This document shows, piece after piece, positions 16,825 to 26,353 of a stretch of DNA of 64,000 bases. The notes under the pieces are model-generated. The model ran no database searches, was not told where the DNA came from, and saw nothing but the letters and a program-made list of their open reading frames with translations. The position numbers and the translations under genes were made by a program. The DNA comes from Hymenobacter sp. BT18 (GTDB lineage Bacteria; Bacteroidota; Bacteroidia; Cytophagales; Hymenobacteraceae). Within the stretch, counting starts at the first letter, position 1, and every line of letters begins with the position of its first letter. The stretch is taken from NCBI RefSeq assembly GCF_012273015.1, contig NZ_CP050954.1, positions 1,550,001-1,614,000 of the forward strand. The letters are read 5' to 3'.

Positions 16825-18156
16825 ATGGCCTTAAACATCTTACTTACCGTTCTGCTCGTGTTGCTGAACGGCTTTTTTGTGGCAGCGGAGTTTGCTTTCG
16901 TAAAAGTCCGCATCTCTCAGATTGACATCAAGGCCCAGGGCGGCAACCGGCTGGCCAAGCTCGTGCAGAACATGCTGCACGACCTGAACTACTACTTATC
17001 GGCCACGCAGCTCGGCATTACGCTGGCTTCGCTGGCGCTGGGTTGGATTGGGGAAAGCGTGGTGGCCGAGGTGGTTATGGCCATTCTGCACCAGTTCAAC
17101 ATCACGCTGGAGCCAAACACGGTACACCAGATTTCGTTGGTTACTTCCTTCTCTATCATCACGGTGCTGCACATCGTGCTGGGCGAGCAGGCGCCAAAAG
17201 TGCTGGCTATTCAGAAGCCCGAAAACGTGAGCCTGGCTATTGCCATACCGCTGCGGGCATTTGCCTTCGTCATGTTTCCGCTCATTTGGTTGCTCGACCG
17301 GCTTTCCAACATCGTAGCGGGCTTTTTTGGCGGCCAGGCCACCCACGGCTCCGATGCGCACTCCGCCGATGAGCTGCGCCTGCTGCTGGACCAAAGCAAG
17401 CAGAGCGGCGAAATTCAGGACTCGGAGCACGAGCTGATCGAGAATGTCTTCGAGTTCAACGACCGGATGGTGAAGCAAATCATGGTGCCGCGCACCAAGA
17501 TTTCGGCCATCGACGTGAACACGCCCCAGGATGGCATTCTGGAGATGGTGTACAACGAAGGATTTTCGCGCATTCCCGTGTATGAGGGCAACATCGATAA
17601 TATTATTGGGGTGCTCTACGTGAAGGATTTGCTGCAAATCATCCGGCGCAACGAGGCCATTGAGCTGGCCAAAATCATGCGGCCGGCCTACTTCGTGCCC
17701 GAAACCAAAAAAATCAACCGGCTGCTGCGGCAGTTTCAGCGCAAGCACACCCACATGGCCATTGTCTCCGACGAGTTTGGCGGGGTCTCGGGCATTGTCA
17801 CCATCGAAGACATCATGGAAGAGCTGGTGGGCGAAATCCAGGATGAGTACGACAACGAAATACCGGCGGTGGAGAAAATTTCGCCCACCGAGTTTCGGGT
17901 AAACTCCGCCACGGCCATTTCCGACGTCAACGAATACCTGCCGTATCCGCTGCCCGAGGGTGAAGACTACGAAACCGTAGGCGGCTTGCTCAACCTGATT
18001 TACGGCAACATCCCGGAAGTGGGCGACGTGGCCGTGCTCGACAACTACGAGTTCCGGGTGCTGCAACGCTCCCGCCGCGCCGTGGAGCTGGTGCAGCTCC
18101 GCGTCACTTCCGCCGATGAGCGGGAAAGCGGATTCGAGGAAACCTTGGAGGGCTAA
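16825..18156 (+). CDS. CNNM/CorC-HlyC family membrane protein
   Basis: Predicted inner-membrane ion transport protein (hemolysin C/CorC/CNNM family, linked to Mg2+ or Co2+ export). The 443-residue product begins MALNILLTVLLVLLNGFFVA; a GTG 12 bp upstream is in frame but the ATG is preferred. Domains: DUF21/CNNM transmembrane region (about 1-190), two CBS domains (about 210-335, VKQIMVPRTKISAID and FGGVSGIVTIEDIMEELVGE), and a C-terminal CorC_HlyC domain (about 350-430, PLPEGEDYETVGGLL). The symbol is not certain. It is convergent with the gamma carbonic anhydrase gene. Confidence 0.92.
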   Translation: MALNILLTVLLVLLNGFFVAAEFAFVKVRISQIDIKAQGGNRLAKLVQNMLHDLNYYLSATQLGITLASLALGWIGESVVAEVVMAILHQFNITLEPNTVHQISLVTSFSIITVLHIVLGEQAPKVLAIQKPENVSLAIAIPLRAFAFVMFPLIWLLDRLSNIVAGFFGGQATHGSDAHSADELRLLLDQSKQSGEIQDSEHELIENVFEFNDRMVKQIMVPRTKISAIDVNTPQDGILEMVYNEGFSRIPVYEGNIDNIIGVLYVKDLLQIIRRNEAIELAKIMRPAYFVPETKKINRLLRQFQRKHTHMAIVSDEFGGVSGIVTIEDIMEELVGEIQDEYDNEIPAVEKISPTEFRVNSATAISDVNEYLPYPLPEGEDYETVGGLLNLIYGNIPEVGDVAVLDNYEFRVLQRSRRAVELVQLRVTSADERESGFEETLEG

Positions 18157-18165
18157 CCTCTCCCC

Positions 18166-18217
18166 AGACTCAACGAAAAAGCCCGGCTGGATTCAGCCGG
18201 GCTTTTTCGTTGAGTCT
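18166..18217. terminator. Bidirectional terminator, 24-bp perfect stem
   Basis: The arms (core CGAAAAAGCCCGGCTG and complement) flank a 4-nt loop GATT, between the convergent CNNM and carbonic-anhydrase genes. Both directions have a T-run inside the stem. Confidence 0.88.
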
Positions 18218-18224
18218 GTTCTAG

Positions 18225-18737
18225 TTACTGCAGCCAGCTGGCGTAGCGTACGTAGTTATCGGCGGTGCGGGCCAGGCCGGCGCGCTGCTCCTCCGTCACG
18301 GGCTTAATCTTGCGCGCCGGTACCCCGGCATACAGGTAACCCGCCTCGCAGCGGGTATTCTCCAGCACCACTGCCCCCGCCGCAATAATGCAGCCCGTGC
18401 CTACCACGGCGTGGTCCATCACAATGGCGCCCATGCCAATCAGCACATCGTCCTCCACCGTGCAGCCGTGCACAATGGCCCGGTGCCCAATGCTGACGCG
18501 GGCCCCAATGGTGGTAGCGGCCTGTTGGTAGGTACAGTGGATGATGGCGCCGTCCTGCACGTTGGTTTTGTCGCCGATGCGGATGCTGTTCACGTCCCCG
18601 CGGATGACGGCAGTAAACCACACCGTGCAGCCCTGCCCGAGCACCACGTCGCCGATGATGGTGGCATTATCGGCCAGAAAACACTCGGGGCCAAACTGGG
18701 GTAAGATGCCGTGGACGGGCAGGATGAGAGCAGGCAT
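18225..18737 (-). CDS. Gamma carbonic anhydrase family protein
   Basis: Left-handed beta-helix protein of 170 residues with hexapeptide repeats (NATIIGDVVLG, GTGCIIAAGAVV). The zinc-ligand histidines of the gamma-CA fold appear in AIIHCT, VSIGHRAIVHGC. It resembles the YrdA/PaaY/CaiE subgroup, whose members bind metal but often have weak or unknown carbonic anhydrase activity. It carries the characteristic WFTAVIRGDV motif and the C-terminal YLYAGVPARKIKPVTEEQ. It probably forms a cytoplasmic trimer; the substrate cannot be fixed from sequence. Confidence 0.9.
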   Translation of the reverse strand: MPALILPVHGILPQFGPECFLADNATIIGDVVLGQGCTVWFTAVIRGDVNSIRIGDKTNVQDGAIIHCTYQQAATTIGARVSIGHRAIVHGCTVEDDVLIGMGAIVMDHAVVGTGCIIAAGAVVLENTRCEAGYLYAGVPARKIKPVTEEQRAGLARTADNYVRYASWLQ

Positions 18738-18850
18738 GCAGGGAATAGGGGAATGTGCTAATGTGGAATGAATGTGGAAAATGTGCTAAATACTGTTCTT
18801 GCGAAGAAGCGCAAGGAAGCAATACCCTTGTTTCGTAGCTCACCTTTACC

Positions 18851-19834
18851 TCAGCGCGCCAGCATCCGTTTCCAGGTGCCTTTTTCCCAGTTGTACTTGA
18901 GGGTGCTGGGTAAGGCCTGCCAGAAGTACTTACTGGTTTCTACGGCAAAGCTGGGCTGCATGTAGCAGTTGATGGTGCAACCTTCGCACTGGGGCAGGCG
19001 GCCTTCCAGGGCGGCCAGCTGCTGCACTTCCGCCGAGTGATACAGCTCGCGCAACCGGCCCTCAATGGGAAACTTCCGCTCGCCGAGGTGGTAACAGGGC
19101 AGCACCAGCTCGTTGCTGGGCGAAATGACGAGGGTAGTGCTGGCGGCCCGGCAAACAGGGGCGGCTACGTGGTTGCCCCCGTCGCGGCGCAGCTGAATGA
19201 AGGCCTCGTTCAGGTACACGCCCTTGCGCCGGCCAAAGTCCGTGAGGTAGTCCAACTCCTCGGACGTGAGTTGCTCCCCGGTGGCCACGCTGTTGTACTC
19301 AAACGCCGGGTTCAGAATCAACATCAGCTTATTGGGCTGGGTAATTTCCTGGTAGACCTTTTCCAGATCTTTAATATTCTCCCGGAACACGGTGAACAGG
19401 ATGTCGGGCCGCTCGCCCAGTTCCCGCGCCACCCGGATACTTTCCAGCACAAAATCATAGCAGGCTACGCCACGGCCTTTGTCGTGCACTTCCTTTTCCG
19501 AGGCATCCAGGGAGAAGTGTAGCATATCTACCTTGCCGCGTAGCTTCTCGGCGTATTTGGGATAAAGCAGGCAGTTGGTGGTGAGCGTGGTGATAAAGCC
19601 CATATCGTGCGCCAGCCCCACAAACTCGTGGATCTGGCGGTGCAGCAGCGGCTCCCCCCCCGTGAAATCCACCACCGAAACACCCAGCGCTTTCAGGTCG
19701 CGGAGGTTCCGGGCTACGTCTTCCAGCTGGATGTAAGGCGAAGGTTTCTCCCAGATGTCGCAGAACGAGCAGCGTGCGTTACACCGGTACGTGACGTAAT
19801 AATTGCACAGAACCGGATGACGAACCAGACGCAT
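18851..19834 (-). CDS. Radical SAM protein with SPASM-type C-terminus
   Basis: A 327-residue enzyme with the radical SAM cluster motif in CNARCSFCDIW (CxxxCxxC, about residues 18-25), the GGEPLLH motif, and a C-terminal cysteine set (VCRAAST, VLPCYHLG, CEGCTINCYM) typical of SPASM/twitch auxiliary Fe-S binding. Such proteins modify peptides or perform diverse radical chemistry. No precursor peptide gene is apparent next to it: the neighbours are a gamma-CA gene and an endonuclease III homologue. The function is therefore open. The Cys residues look intact. Confidence 0.85.
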   Translation of the reverse strand: MRLVRHPVLCNYYVTYRCNARCSFCDIWEKPSPYIQLEDVARNLRDLKALGVSVVDFTGGEPLLHRQIHEFVGLAHDMGFITTLTTNCLLYPKYAEKLRGKVDMLHFSLDASEKEVHDKGRGVACYDFVLESIRVARELGERPDILFTVFRENIKDLEKVYQEITQPNKLMLILNPAFEYNSVATGEQLTSEELDYLTDFGRRKGVYLNEAFIQLRRDGGNHVAAPVCRAASTTLVISPSNELVLPCYHLGERKFPIEGRLRELYHSAEVQQLAALEGRLPQCEGCTINCYMQPSFAVETSKYFWQALPSTLKYNWEKGTWKRMLAR

Positions 19835-20088
19835 AGACCCCAGATGTAGTTGGACCGCAGATCAAAACGGATGTAAAAACGGATAGCGCAGCTACTACTC
19901 GCCTTGGAGACCAGGGGCTGATAGTACGGCTACGCGAAATTTCCGCCGCCATCTTCCGGTAAAGATACCACCGACGGCACGCTTTATAGCCGCTTGGTGT
20001 GTTAAACCATTCACTATTCACCCATCCACACCCGTTTTATCCGTCCCTTATCCGTTACATCCGCTTTTTACATCTGTTTCATCGGCGG

Positions 20089-20847
20089 TCAGTGGAGCTT
20101 CTCGCCTTGCCACTGCAGGGGCGTAGCAGCCAGTGCAGCGGCATCCGCCGGACCATAGTGCTCTAGATAGTAGTTGCAGAAGCCTTTCAGCGGGCAGCGG
20201 GGGCAATCGGGCTTGGCAAAAAAGCAGATGTGCTGGCCCAGCCAGTAGTTGTGCTTGTGGAAGTTTAGCAGCACGTCCGCTTCCTTGGGCAATAGTTCAA
20301 GCAACACGTGGTGGGCTTTTTCCGTGGATACTTTCGGCCCAATCATGCCTACACGCTGGGCTACGCGGTGCACGTGCGTATCCACGGGCAGCACGGGCTT
20401 TTGAAAGTTGAAGAGCAACACCAACGAAGCCGTTTTCAGCCCAATACCGGGCATGTCGGTCAGCCACGCCAAGCCTTGTTCTACGGGCCAGTCAGCCAGG
20501 AAATCTAGCGTAAAAGCCCCTTGCTCCGCCTTGATGCGGCGCAGAATTTCCTGGATGCGCGGAGCCTGCGTATCGGGCCAGCGGGTGGTGCGAATGGCGT
20601 GGGCCAGCTCGGCCGTGGGGGCCTGCAGCACGCCTTCCCAGTCGCCAAAGGTTTCCAGCATTCGGTCGTAGGCCAGTTCCTCGTCGCGGTGGGTGGTGCG
20701 GTGCGACAACACGGTACTGATGAGCTCCCGCATGGGCGTGCGCCGCGGAGTCGCATCAAGCAGGCCGTAAAAGTCGTTGAGCAGTAAGTGGTCCTGCCAG
20801 GCTTTTTCGGCGGGCGTGGCAGTGTACGTGACGGACGAGGTAGACAT
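20089..20847 (-). CDS. Endonuclease III family DNA glycosylase
   Basis: Base-excision repair glycosylase/AP lyase family protein, 252 residues. The HhH-GPD domain contains LTDMPGIGLKTASLVLLF (hairpin and catalytic Lys) and the catalytic Asp in PVDTHVHRVAQR. A C-terminal 4Fe-4S loop follows (CFFAKPDCPRCPLKGFC, spacing C-x7-C-x2-C-x5-C when the first Cys is included). Proteins of this Bacteroidota subgroup are longer than E. coli Nth and substrate preference is uncertain, so no symbol is given. Confidence 0.88.
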   Translation of the reverse strand: MSTSSVTYTATPAEKAWQDHLLLNDFYGLLDATPRRTPMRELISTVLSHRTTHRDEELAYDRMLETFGDWEGVLQAPTAELAHAIRTTRWPDTQAPRIQEILRRIKAEQGAFTLDFLADWPVEQGLAWLTDMPGIGLKTASLVLLFNFQKPVLPVDTHVHRVAQRVGMIGPKVSTEKAHHVLLELLPKEADVLLNFHKHNYWLGQHICFFAKPDCPRCPLKGFCNYYLEHYGPADAAALAATPLQWQGEKLH

Positions 20848-20907
20848 GCTGGGTTGTACCCCCGCGCCACGAGGCAGGTTACGCTGGCCTTTCTTAAACG
20901 CATAAAA

Positions 20908-20942
20908 AAATCCGGTGGCGCCACGGAGGCACCACCGGATTT
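20908..20942 (-). terminator. Terminator of the first OmpA paralogue
   Basis: AAATCCGGTGG pairs with CCACCGGATTT, and the minus strand continues into a long T-run (TTTTTTTATG). It lies 30 bp after the stop at 20972. Confidence 0.75.
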
Positions 20943-20971
20943 TGGGAGAAATTCACGGGAAAGGATACCGA

Positions 20972-21679
20972 CTAAATGTCGCCGCGCTCCGCTGCCTTTT
21001 TCAGCTTTTCGTTGGCATAGATGGCAATTTCGACGCGGCGGTTAGCTTGCCGTCCTTCCAGCGTGGAGTTGTCGGCAATGGGCTGGCGGGAGCCGTAGCC
21101 ATTTACCGTGAAGCGGGCGGCATCTACCCCCTGCTGCTGGGTATAGTTCGCCACCGACTGAGCCCGACGAATGGAAAGCGGGTTGTTGATGGCGTCGTTG
21201 CCGCTGATATCCGTGTGGCCTTCTACTAGCACATTGGTGTCGCCGTACTTGATGAGAGTTTTGGCCAGCTCGTCAATATTCTGCTGGGCCGTAGCCGTCA
21301 GCTCTGAGGAGTTTTTGGCGAAGAGGATACCAGAGTTGAAGGTAATTTTGATGCCTTCGCCCACGCGCTCAACGGTGGCGCCGGCCATTTCTCTACGGAG
21401 CTCTTCGGCCTGCTTATCCATGCGGCGCCCAATGAGGGCTCCACCAGCGCCACCCACGGCGGCCCCGATGATGGCACCCTTGGCAGTGCCTTTTTTACCA
21501 CCAATGACGCGGCCCAGCACGGCCCCACCGGCGGCCCCGCCCAAGCCGCCAATTACGGCGCCTTTCGCGGTTTTACTCCACGGCTTTTTGGTAGTGGTCT
21601 GAGCTTGCGATGAAACGGTGCCTGTGAGCAGCATCAGCAAAGCCAGCAGCAGAGCAAAAGGAGAACGGTGCGTTTTCAT
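20972..21679 (-). CDS. OmpA family protein with glycine zipper (paralogue 1)
   Basis: Envelope protein of 235 residues. A signal peptide ends near TVSSQAQ, a glycine-zipper segment (GAVIGGLGGAAGGAVLG, GAIIGAAVGGAGGALIG) lies at about 35-90, and an OmpA C-terminal peptidoglycan-binding domain at about 110-225 (LVEGHTDISGNDAINN, LSIRRAQSV, NRRVEIAIY). OmpA domains bind diaminopimelate in the murein; the zipper suggests membrane association. A close paralogue lies 294 bp upstream on the same strand and each has its own terminator, so this is a tandem duplication. Confidence 0.9.
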   Translation of the reverse strand: MKTHRSPFALLLALLMLLTGTVSSQAQTTTKKPWSKTAKGAVIGGLGGAAGGAVLGRVIGGKKGTAKGAIIGAAVGGAGGALIGRRMDKQAEELRREMAGATVERVGEGIKITFNSGILFAKNSSELTATAQQNIDELAKTLIKYGDTNVLVEGHTDISGNDAINNPLSIRRAQSVANYTQQQGVDAARFTVNGYGSRQPIADNSTLEGRQANRRVEIAIYANEKLKKAAERGDI

Positions 21680-21909
21680 GGGAAGAGAGTTAGGGGAGAA
21701 AAGACAATGTGAGAAGATACAGAAGGGGCGGGCCGGATCGGTTGCTCATGATTTGGGGAGCTACCAGCGCCTGCTGCGGAAGTGTTTGCAACCACCTTGC
21801 CAGAAATATTTTTCCGGATATCGTTTCCAGAAAACACGCTCTTACAGCCTATACAGAAGCATTTTCAAGGTTTGAACTACCACCTTATAATCGAGGAGTT
21901 TCCACGTCA

Positions 21910-21952
21910 CCCCATAAAAAAAGCCGCCTGATCAGGCGGCTTTTTTATGGGG
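21910..21952 (-). terminator. Terminator of the second OmpA paralogue
   Basis: CCCCATAAAAAAAGCCGCC and its complement with one bulged A form an almost perfect 21-bp stem with a minimal loop, with T-runs on both strands. Confidence 0.85.
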
Positions 21953-21973
21953 TCATAAGTAACGGAAGAGAAA

Positions 21974-22720
21974 TTAGAGCTTGCCTTGCTCGGCAGCCTT
22001 CTTCATCTTCTCGTTGGCGTAAATAGCTACTTCTACGCGGCGGTTAGCTTGTTTGCCTTCCACCGTGGTGTTATCGGCTACAGGCTGCGAAGAGCCATAG
22101 CCTTTCGTGGATACGCGGGCTGCGTCTACACCTTGCGTGATGGTGTAGTTGGCTACCGACTGGGCGCGGCGCTCCGACAGCGGCTGGTTGATGGCATCGG
22201 AACCCGAGTTGTCGGTGTGGCCTTCGACCAGCACGTTGGTATCGGGGTACTTCTTCAGGACTTCGGCCATTTTCTGAATTTCCGTCATCGAAGCTGCGCG
22301 CAGGTCGCTCTTGTTGGTGTCAAACAGAATGCCCGAGTCGAAGGTGATTTTGATGCCTTCGCCCACGCGCTCCACTTTGGCATTCGCCATGTCGCGCTGC
22401 AGCTCTTCGGCCTGCTTGTCCATTTTGCGGCCAATCACAGCACCCGTAGCACCACCCACGGTAGCCCCGATGATAGCACCAGCGGCCGTACCATTTTTGC
22501 CACCAATGACGCGGCCCAGTACACCACCGGCTACGGCGCCAGCGCCAGCGCCAATGATACCGCCTTTAGCCGTTTTGCTCATGCCGGTTTTACGGGCCCC
22601 CGAGCCATTGCCTTCGGGCAGGCTGCCGTCGCTGGCCGGTTTAGAAGATGCGCATGAGCCGAGGAACATTACCATGGCCATGAACAAGGAGAGAATCGAG
22701 TTACGTGAGTTCATTTGCAT
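21974..22720 (-). CDS. OmpA family lipoprotein with glycine zipper (paralogue 2)
   Basis: Protein of 248 residues (or 246 from the second Met, 22714). It has a lipoprotein signal with lipobox FLGSC, a glycine zipper (GGIIGAGAGAVAGGVLGRVI, about 53-105) and an OmpA domain (about 125-235, LVEGHTDNSGSDAIN, RRAQSVANYTITQGVDAARV, NRRVEVAIYAN). Strong similarity to the downstream gene across zipper and OmpA parts indicates recent duplication. Paralogue 1 lacks the lipobox Cys, so the two copies probably differ in anchoring. Predicted role: linking outer membrane to peptidoglycan. Confidence 0.9.
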   Translation of the reverse strand: MQMNSRNSILSLFMAMVMFLGSCASSKPASDGSLPEGNGSGARKTGMSKTAKGGIIGAGAGAVAGGVLGRVIGGKNGTAAGAIIGATVGGATGAVIGRKMDKQAEELQRDMANAKVERVGEGIKITFDSGILFDTNKSDLRAASMTEIQKMAEVLKKYPDTNVLVEGHTDNSGSDAINQPLSERRAQSVANYTITQGVDAARVSTKGYGSSQPVADNTTVEGKQANRRVEVAIYANEKMKKAAEQGKL

Positions 22721-22869
22721 GAAACTTGGTGAAAGAGAAAAAAGGGAAACGGGAAATTCGGGAGTTTGGTGTGCTTACTGGTTTCAGCGGAAAAATGTTC
22801 GACAAACATAGCAAACGGCCTATACACCGCAGCCTGATGCCGCCATAGTTATGGCAGAAACCCGAAAAA

Positions 22870-22904
22870 GCCCTTCAGATGCGCCGTATACGCACCTGAA
22901 GGGC
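22870..22904 (-). terminator. Terminator downstream of accD
   Basis: GCCCTTCAGATGCG pairs with CGCACCTGAAGGGC with one mismatch. The minus strand continues TTTTTCGGG. It lies about 60 bp past the accD stop. Confidence 0.6.
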
Positions 22905-22965
22905 CCCTAATCAAAAAGCTCGCCGTTTTTTTGTCCGGCAGCTGTCAACTTATCTTTGGGCTTGG

Positions 22966-23838
22966 TTACTTGGCTTCAACCACCTCACGGGCAACCGGTT
23001 GCACCATCTGCAACAAATCGGTCAGCTGCTGCTTGAGCTCCTTGCGGTCAACAATGAAATCGAGGAAGCCGTGCTCCAACACGAACTCGGCGCTTTGGAA
23101 GCCTTTGGGCAGGTCCTTGCCAATGGTTTCTTTGATGACGCGTGGGCCGGCAAAGCCAATCAGCGCGCCTGGCTCCGAGATGTTGAAGTCGCCCAGCATG
23201 GCGAAAGAAGCCGTGACGCCGCCCGTGGTGGGGTCGGTGAGCAGGGAGATGAAGGGGACGCCGGCTTCGGAGAGCAGGGCCAGCTTGGCCGAGGTCTTGG
23301 CCATCTGCATCAGGGAGTAGCCGGCTTCCATCATGCGCGCCCCCCCCGATTTGCTGATCATCAGAAATGGTACGCGGTGCTGACGGGCATAGTCAATGGC
23401 GCGGGCAATCTTCTCCCCTACCACGGAGCCCATGGAGCCCCCAATAAATTTGAAATCCATGCAAGCCACTACCAGATCCTGGCCGTTCATCAGGCCATAA
23501 GCGGTACGCACAGCATCCTTGAGGCCCGTGGCGCGCTGGGTAGCGGCTATGCGCTGCGGATAGGCTTTGGTATCCACGAAATGCAGCGGGTCGCCGGAAG
23601 TTAGCTGCTCATCGAGCTCCGTGAACTGGTTGTTATCGAACAGGACCTCGAAATACTCGGCAGAGTTGATCCGGTCGTGGTAGTTGCACTTGGCGCAGGT
23701 ATAAATTAGGCGCTTGTGCTCGGCCATGGTGGCTACCGTTTTACACTCGGGGCATTTGTACCACAGGCCATCCGGGGTTTCCTTTTTCTGGTCGGTGGGG
23801 GTAACGATGCCTTTTTCTACGCGCTTAAACCAAGACAT
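22966..23838 (-). CDS. accD: Acetyl-CoA carboxylase carboxyltransferase subunit beta
   Basis: Beta subunit of the carboxyltransferase that forms malonyl-CoA for fatty-acid synthesis; it acts with AccA in the cytoplasm. The product is 290 residues from the ATG at 23838 ([11 protein letters not shown], the usual family start; the frame is open to 23889). The N-terminal zinc ribbon has CPEC and CAKC, followed by the crotonase-like core with [20 protein letters not shown] and [18 protein letters not shown]. Length and motifs fit the family. It is separate from accA in this window. Confidence 0.96.
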   Translation of the reverse strand: MSWFKRVEKGIVTPTDQKKETPDGLWYKCPECKTVATMAEHKRLIYTCAKCNYHDRINSAEYFEVLFDNNQFTELDEQLTSGDPLHFVDTKAYPQRIAATQRATGLKDAVRTAYGLMNGQDLVVACMDFKFIGGSMGSVVGEKIARAIDYARQHRVPFLMISKSGGARMMEAGYSLMQMAKTSAKLALLSEAGVPFISLLTDPTTGGVTASFAMLGDFNISEPGALIGFAGPRVIKETIGKDLPKGFQSAEFVLEHGFLDFIVDRKELKQQLTDLLQMVQPVAREVVEAK

Positions 23839-23941
23839 GGAAATTTGCTGGGAAGTAGGTACTGGAAGCAGAGAATCGGATGGGTCCATACGTCGGAACC
23901 TCGGCCGATAGTGACAAAGGTAGCATCCAAATTACGCAAAA

Positions 23942-23967
23942 GCGGGAAGCCATTGCTGACTTCCCGC
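23942..23967 (-). terminator. Terminator of the aldolase gene
   Basis: GCGGGAAG pairs with CTTCCCGC; the minus strand continues TTTTGCG. It lies 34 bp after the stop at 24002. Confidence 0.65.
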
Positions 23968-24001
23968 AGGTATTGTTTCAGGATTAATGCCGATTTGCCG
24001 C

Positions 24002-25051
24002 TTAGGCCAGCGTAATCGACTGATCGAGGTACACGTCCTGGATGGCGTGGAGCAGCTCTACTCCTTCGGCAAAAGGGCGCTGGAAGGCCTTGCGGCCCGA
24101 AATCAGGCCCTGGCCCCCGGCGCGCTTGTTGATGATGGCGGTGCGCACGGCTTCGTCGCGGTCGGTGGCACCTTTGCTTTCGCCCCCGGAGTTGATCAGG
24201 CCGATTCGGCCCATGTAGCAGTTGGCTACCTGGTAGCGCGTCAGGTCAATGGGGTTATCGGCCGCCAGGGTTTCGTACATGGCCTTGTGCGTCTTGCCAA
24301 ACTTAATGGCCGCGAAGCCGCCGTTGTTTTCAGGTAGCTTCTGCTTAATGATGTCCGCCCCAATGGTTACGCCCAGGTGGTTGGCCTGGCCGGTGAGGTC
24401 GGCAGAAACGTGGTAGTCCTTGTCGGCCGTTTTGAAGGCGTTGTTGCGGGTATAGCACCACAGCACCGTGGCCATGCCCAGCTCGTGGGCCCGCGCAAAC
24501 GCGGCCGCTACTTCCTGCAGCTGCCGCCCCGACTCCTCGGAGCCGAAATAGATAGTAGCGCCTACTGCCGTAGCGCCCAGGTTCCAGGCTTCCTGCACCG
24601 AGCCGAACATAATCTGGTCGAACTTATTAGGGTAAGTCAGCAGCTCGTTGTGGTTGATTTTTACCAAGAACGGAATCTTGTGGGCGTACTTGCGGGCTAC
24701 GGCCCCAAACGTGCCGAACGTGGTAGCCACCGCATTGCAGCCGCCTTCCAGCGCCAGCTTGATGATGTTCTCGGGGTCGAAGTACATGGGGTTGGGCCCG
24801 AAGGAAGCGCCAGCGGTGTGCTCAATGCCTTGGTCGACGGGCAAAATGCTCATGTAGCCGGTGCCGGCCAGACGGCCGGTATTATACAGCTGACCGAGGC
24901 TGCGCAGCACTTGGGGCGGGCGGCTGGAGCCTACAAAAGAACGGTCGATAAAATCGGGGCCGGGCACATGCAGCTGGCTCTGCGGAATGGTGGTACACGT
25001 GTGCTGAAGCAGGGCTTCAATTTCGGCGCTGTGGGGAGCTACGGCAGCCAT
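24002..25051 (-). CDS. fbaB: Class I fructose-bisphosphate aldolase
   Basis: Archaeal-type (DhnA/FbaB) Schiff-base aldolase, 349 residues from the ATG at 25051. It interconverts fructose 1,6-bisphosphate with dihydroxyacetone phosphate and glyceraldehyde 3-phosphate in the cytoplasm. Features: [14 protein letters not shown] near the N-terminus, the [15 protein letters not shown] segment, [16 protein letters not shown], and the phosphate-binding end [20 protein letters not shown]. The frame is open to 25099, but the leader there is unlike the family. The symbol follows the E. coli class I enzyme. Confidence 0.9.
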   Translation of the reverse strand: MAAVAPHSAEIEALLQHTCTTIPQSQLHVPGPDFIDRSFVGSSRPPQVLRSLGQLYNTGRLAGTGYMSILPVDQGIEHTAGASFGPNPMYFDPENIIKLALEGGCNAVATTFGTFGAVARKYAHKIPFLVKINHNELLTYPNKFDQIMFGSVQEAWNLGATAVGATIYFGSEESGRQLQEVAAAFARAHELGMATVLWCYTRNNAFKTADKDYHVSADLTGQANHLGVTIGADIIKQKLPENNGGFAAIKFGKTHKAMYETLAADNPIDLTRYQVANCYMGRIGLINSGGESKGATDRDEAVRTAIINKRAGGQGLISGRKAFQRPFAEGVELLHAIQDVYLDQSITLA

Positions 25052-25167
25052 GGGTGGGAAAGGTAAAGGGTGGATAATTGGGTGAAAAACTTGGCTCAAA
25101 GATAGTAGCGAATTTTCACTGGCACAGCTCCCAACTTGGCCGATTGCGCCAACCCGGTGTAAGTAGC

Positions 25168-25175
25168 TACCTTGG
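25168..25175 (+). promoter_or_regulatory. Possible promoter -7 element
   Basis: TACCTTGG, a TAnnTTG-type element about 62 bp before the proposed GTG start of the OmpA lipoprotein gene. Confidence 0.3.
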
Positions 25176-25237
25176 CAATCATTCCGTGGCCTGTTCCAGG
25201 AGCCACCTACTTACAGCACTCACCTCACGCTCTCGTT

Positions 25238-26251
25238 GTGAAAAACACTTCCTCTGCCCTTCTCCTACTCGGCGCGCTGGCTTCGGCTGCTTTCTTGCCG
25301 GGCTGCGTAGCCTCCAAAAAATACGACGACCTCCGCGCCCGGCAGGCAGCCACGGAGCAGTCGTTGGCCACGGCCGAGCGGCAGCAGCGCGAGGCCGTGA
25401 CGGAACTCAAAAAATCGACGGATGTTCTGAATGAGCTGAAGCTGCAGAACCGCCGCCTGGCCGAAGACTCCGCTCAAACCGGCAATGCCCTGCGCCGTAC
25501 CCGCCAGCTCTACACCCAGCTCACCGATTCATACGATAAGCTGCTGAAGAACTCGGACCGCGCCCTGGCCAACAAAGCCGACGACTACAACAAAGTAGCC
25601 CGCGACCTAGCCCGCCGCGAAGCCGAGCTGGGCGAGTTGGAAACTACGCTCAACCGCAGCAAAGCCGATATCGACAAGCTCAACGCTGACCTAAAAGTGC
25701 GGGAAGCACGTCTGGCGGAGCTCCAGCAGGCCCTGGCCGACAAAGACAAAGCCGTAAACGACTTGAAAGCCAAGGTCAGCAACGCCTTGCTTTCCTTTAA
25801 AGCCAGCGACCTGCAGGTGAAGATGAAGGACGGCAAAGTATACGTGTCCCTCTCCGAGCAGCTGCTGTTCAAGTCCGGCTCCACCAAGGTGGACCCCAAG
25901 GGCCAGGAGGCGCTGAAGAAGCTGGCCACCGTGCTCCAGGAGCAGAAAGATGTGAACGTGGTAGTAGAAGGCCACACCGATAACGTACCGATTCTGAAAG
26001 GCACCGCGGGCATGCAGGACAACTGGGACCTGAGCGTGCTACGGGCCACGGAAATAGCCCGCCTCCTCTCTACCAATGGGGTGGCGCCGGAGCGCGTCAC
26101 GGCCTCAGGCCGCGCGCAGTACGTGCCCGTATCAGCCAACGACACTCCCGCCAACAAGGCCATGAACCGGCGGACGGAAATCATTCTCACACCCAAGCTT
26201 GATGAGCTGTTCCAGATCCTGGACTCCAACTCTTCCGCCGGCAATAAATAA
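25238..26251 (+). CDS. OmpA family lipoprotein with coiled coil
   Basis: A 337-residue outer-membrane lipoprotein. A GTG start at 25238 is proposed because it yields a proper lipoprotein signal ending in the lipobox AFLPGC; the upstream ATG at 25172 would add 22 residues of unsuitable leader. A long coiled coil follows (about 30-195, rich in heptads such as LGELETTLNRSKADIDKL), then an OmpA/MotB-type domain (about 205-320, VNVVVEGHTDNVPI, LSVLRATEIARLL, MNRRTEIILTP). It is predicted to span from the outer membrane to peptidoglycan. It is monocistronic with its own terminator. Confidence 0.88.
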   Translation: MKNTSSALLLLGALASAAFLPGCVASKKYDDLRARQAATEQSLATAERQQREAVTELKKSTDVLNELKLQNRRLAEDSAQTGNALRRTRQLYTQLTDSYDKLLKNSDRALANKADDYNKVARDLARREAELGELETTLNRSKADIDKLNADLKVREARLAELQQALADKDKAVNDLKAKVSNALLSFKASDLQVKMKDGKVYVSLSEQLLFKSGSTKVDPKGQEALKKLATVLQEQKDVNVVVEGHTDNVPILKGTAGMQDNWDLSVLRATEIARLLSTNGVAPERVTASGRAQYVPVSANDTPANKAMNRRTEIILTPKLDELFQILDSNSSAGNK

Positions 26252-26270
26252 GGCAGCGCAGTAAACAAGA

Positions 26271-26302
26271 AGCCCCGCTTGGTTTAGGCACCAAGCGGGG
26301 CT
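26271..26302 (+). terminator. Terminator of the OmpA lipoprotein gene
   Basis: AGCCCCGCTTGG and its perfect complement around an 8-nt loop, 19 bp past the stop and followed by TTTGTGTG. Confidence 0.7.
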
Positions 26303-26353
26303 TTGTGTGTCAGGAACTGAAATTCTGGTCAGACGAGTAGTAGAGCGCCCCCC

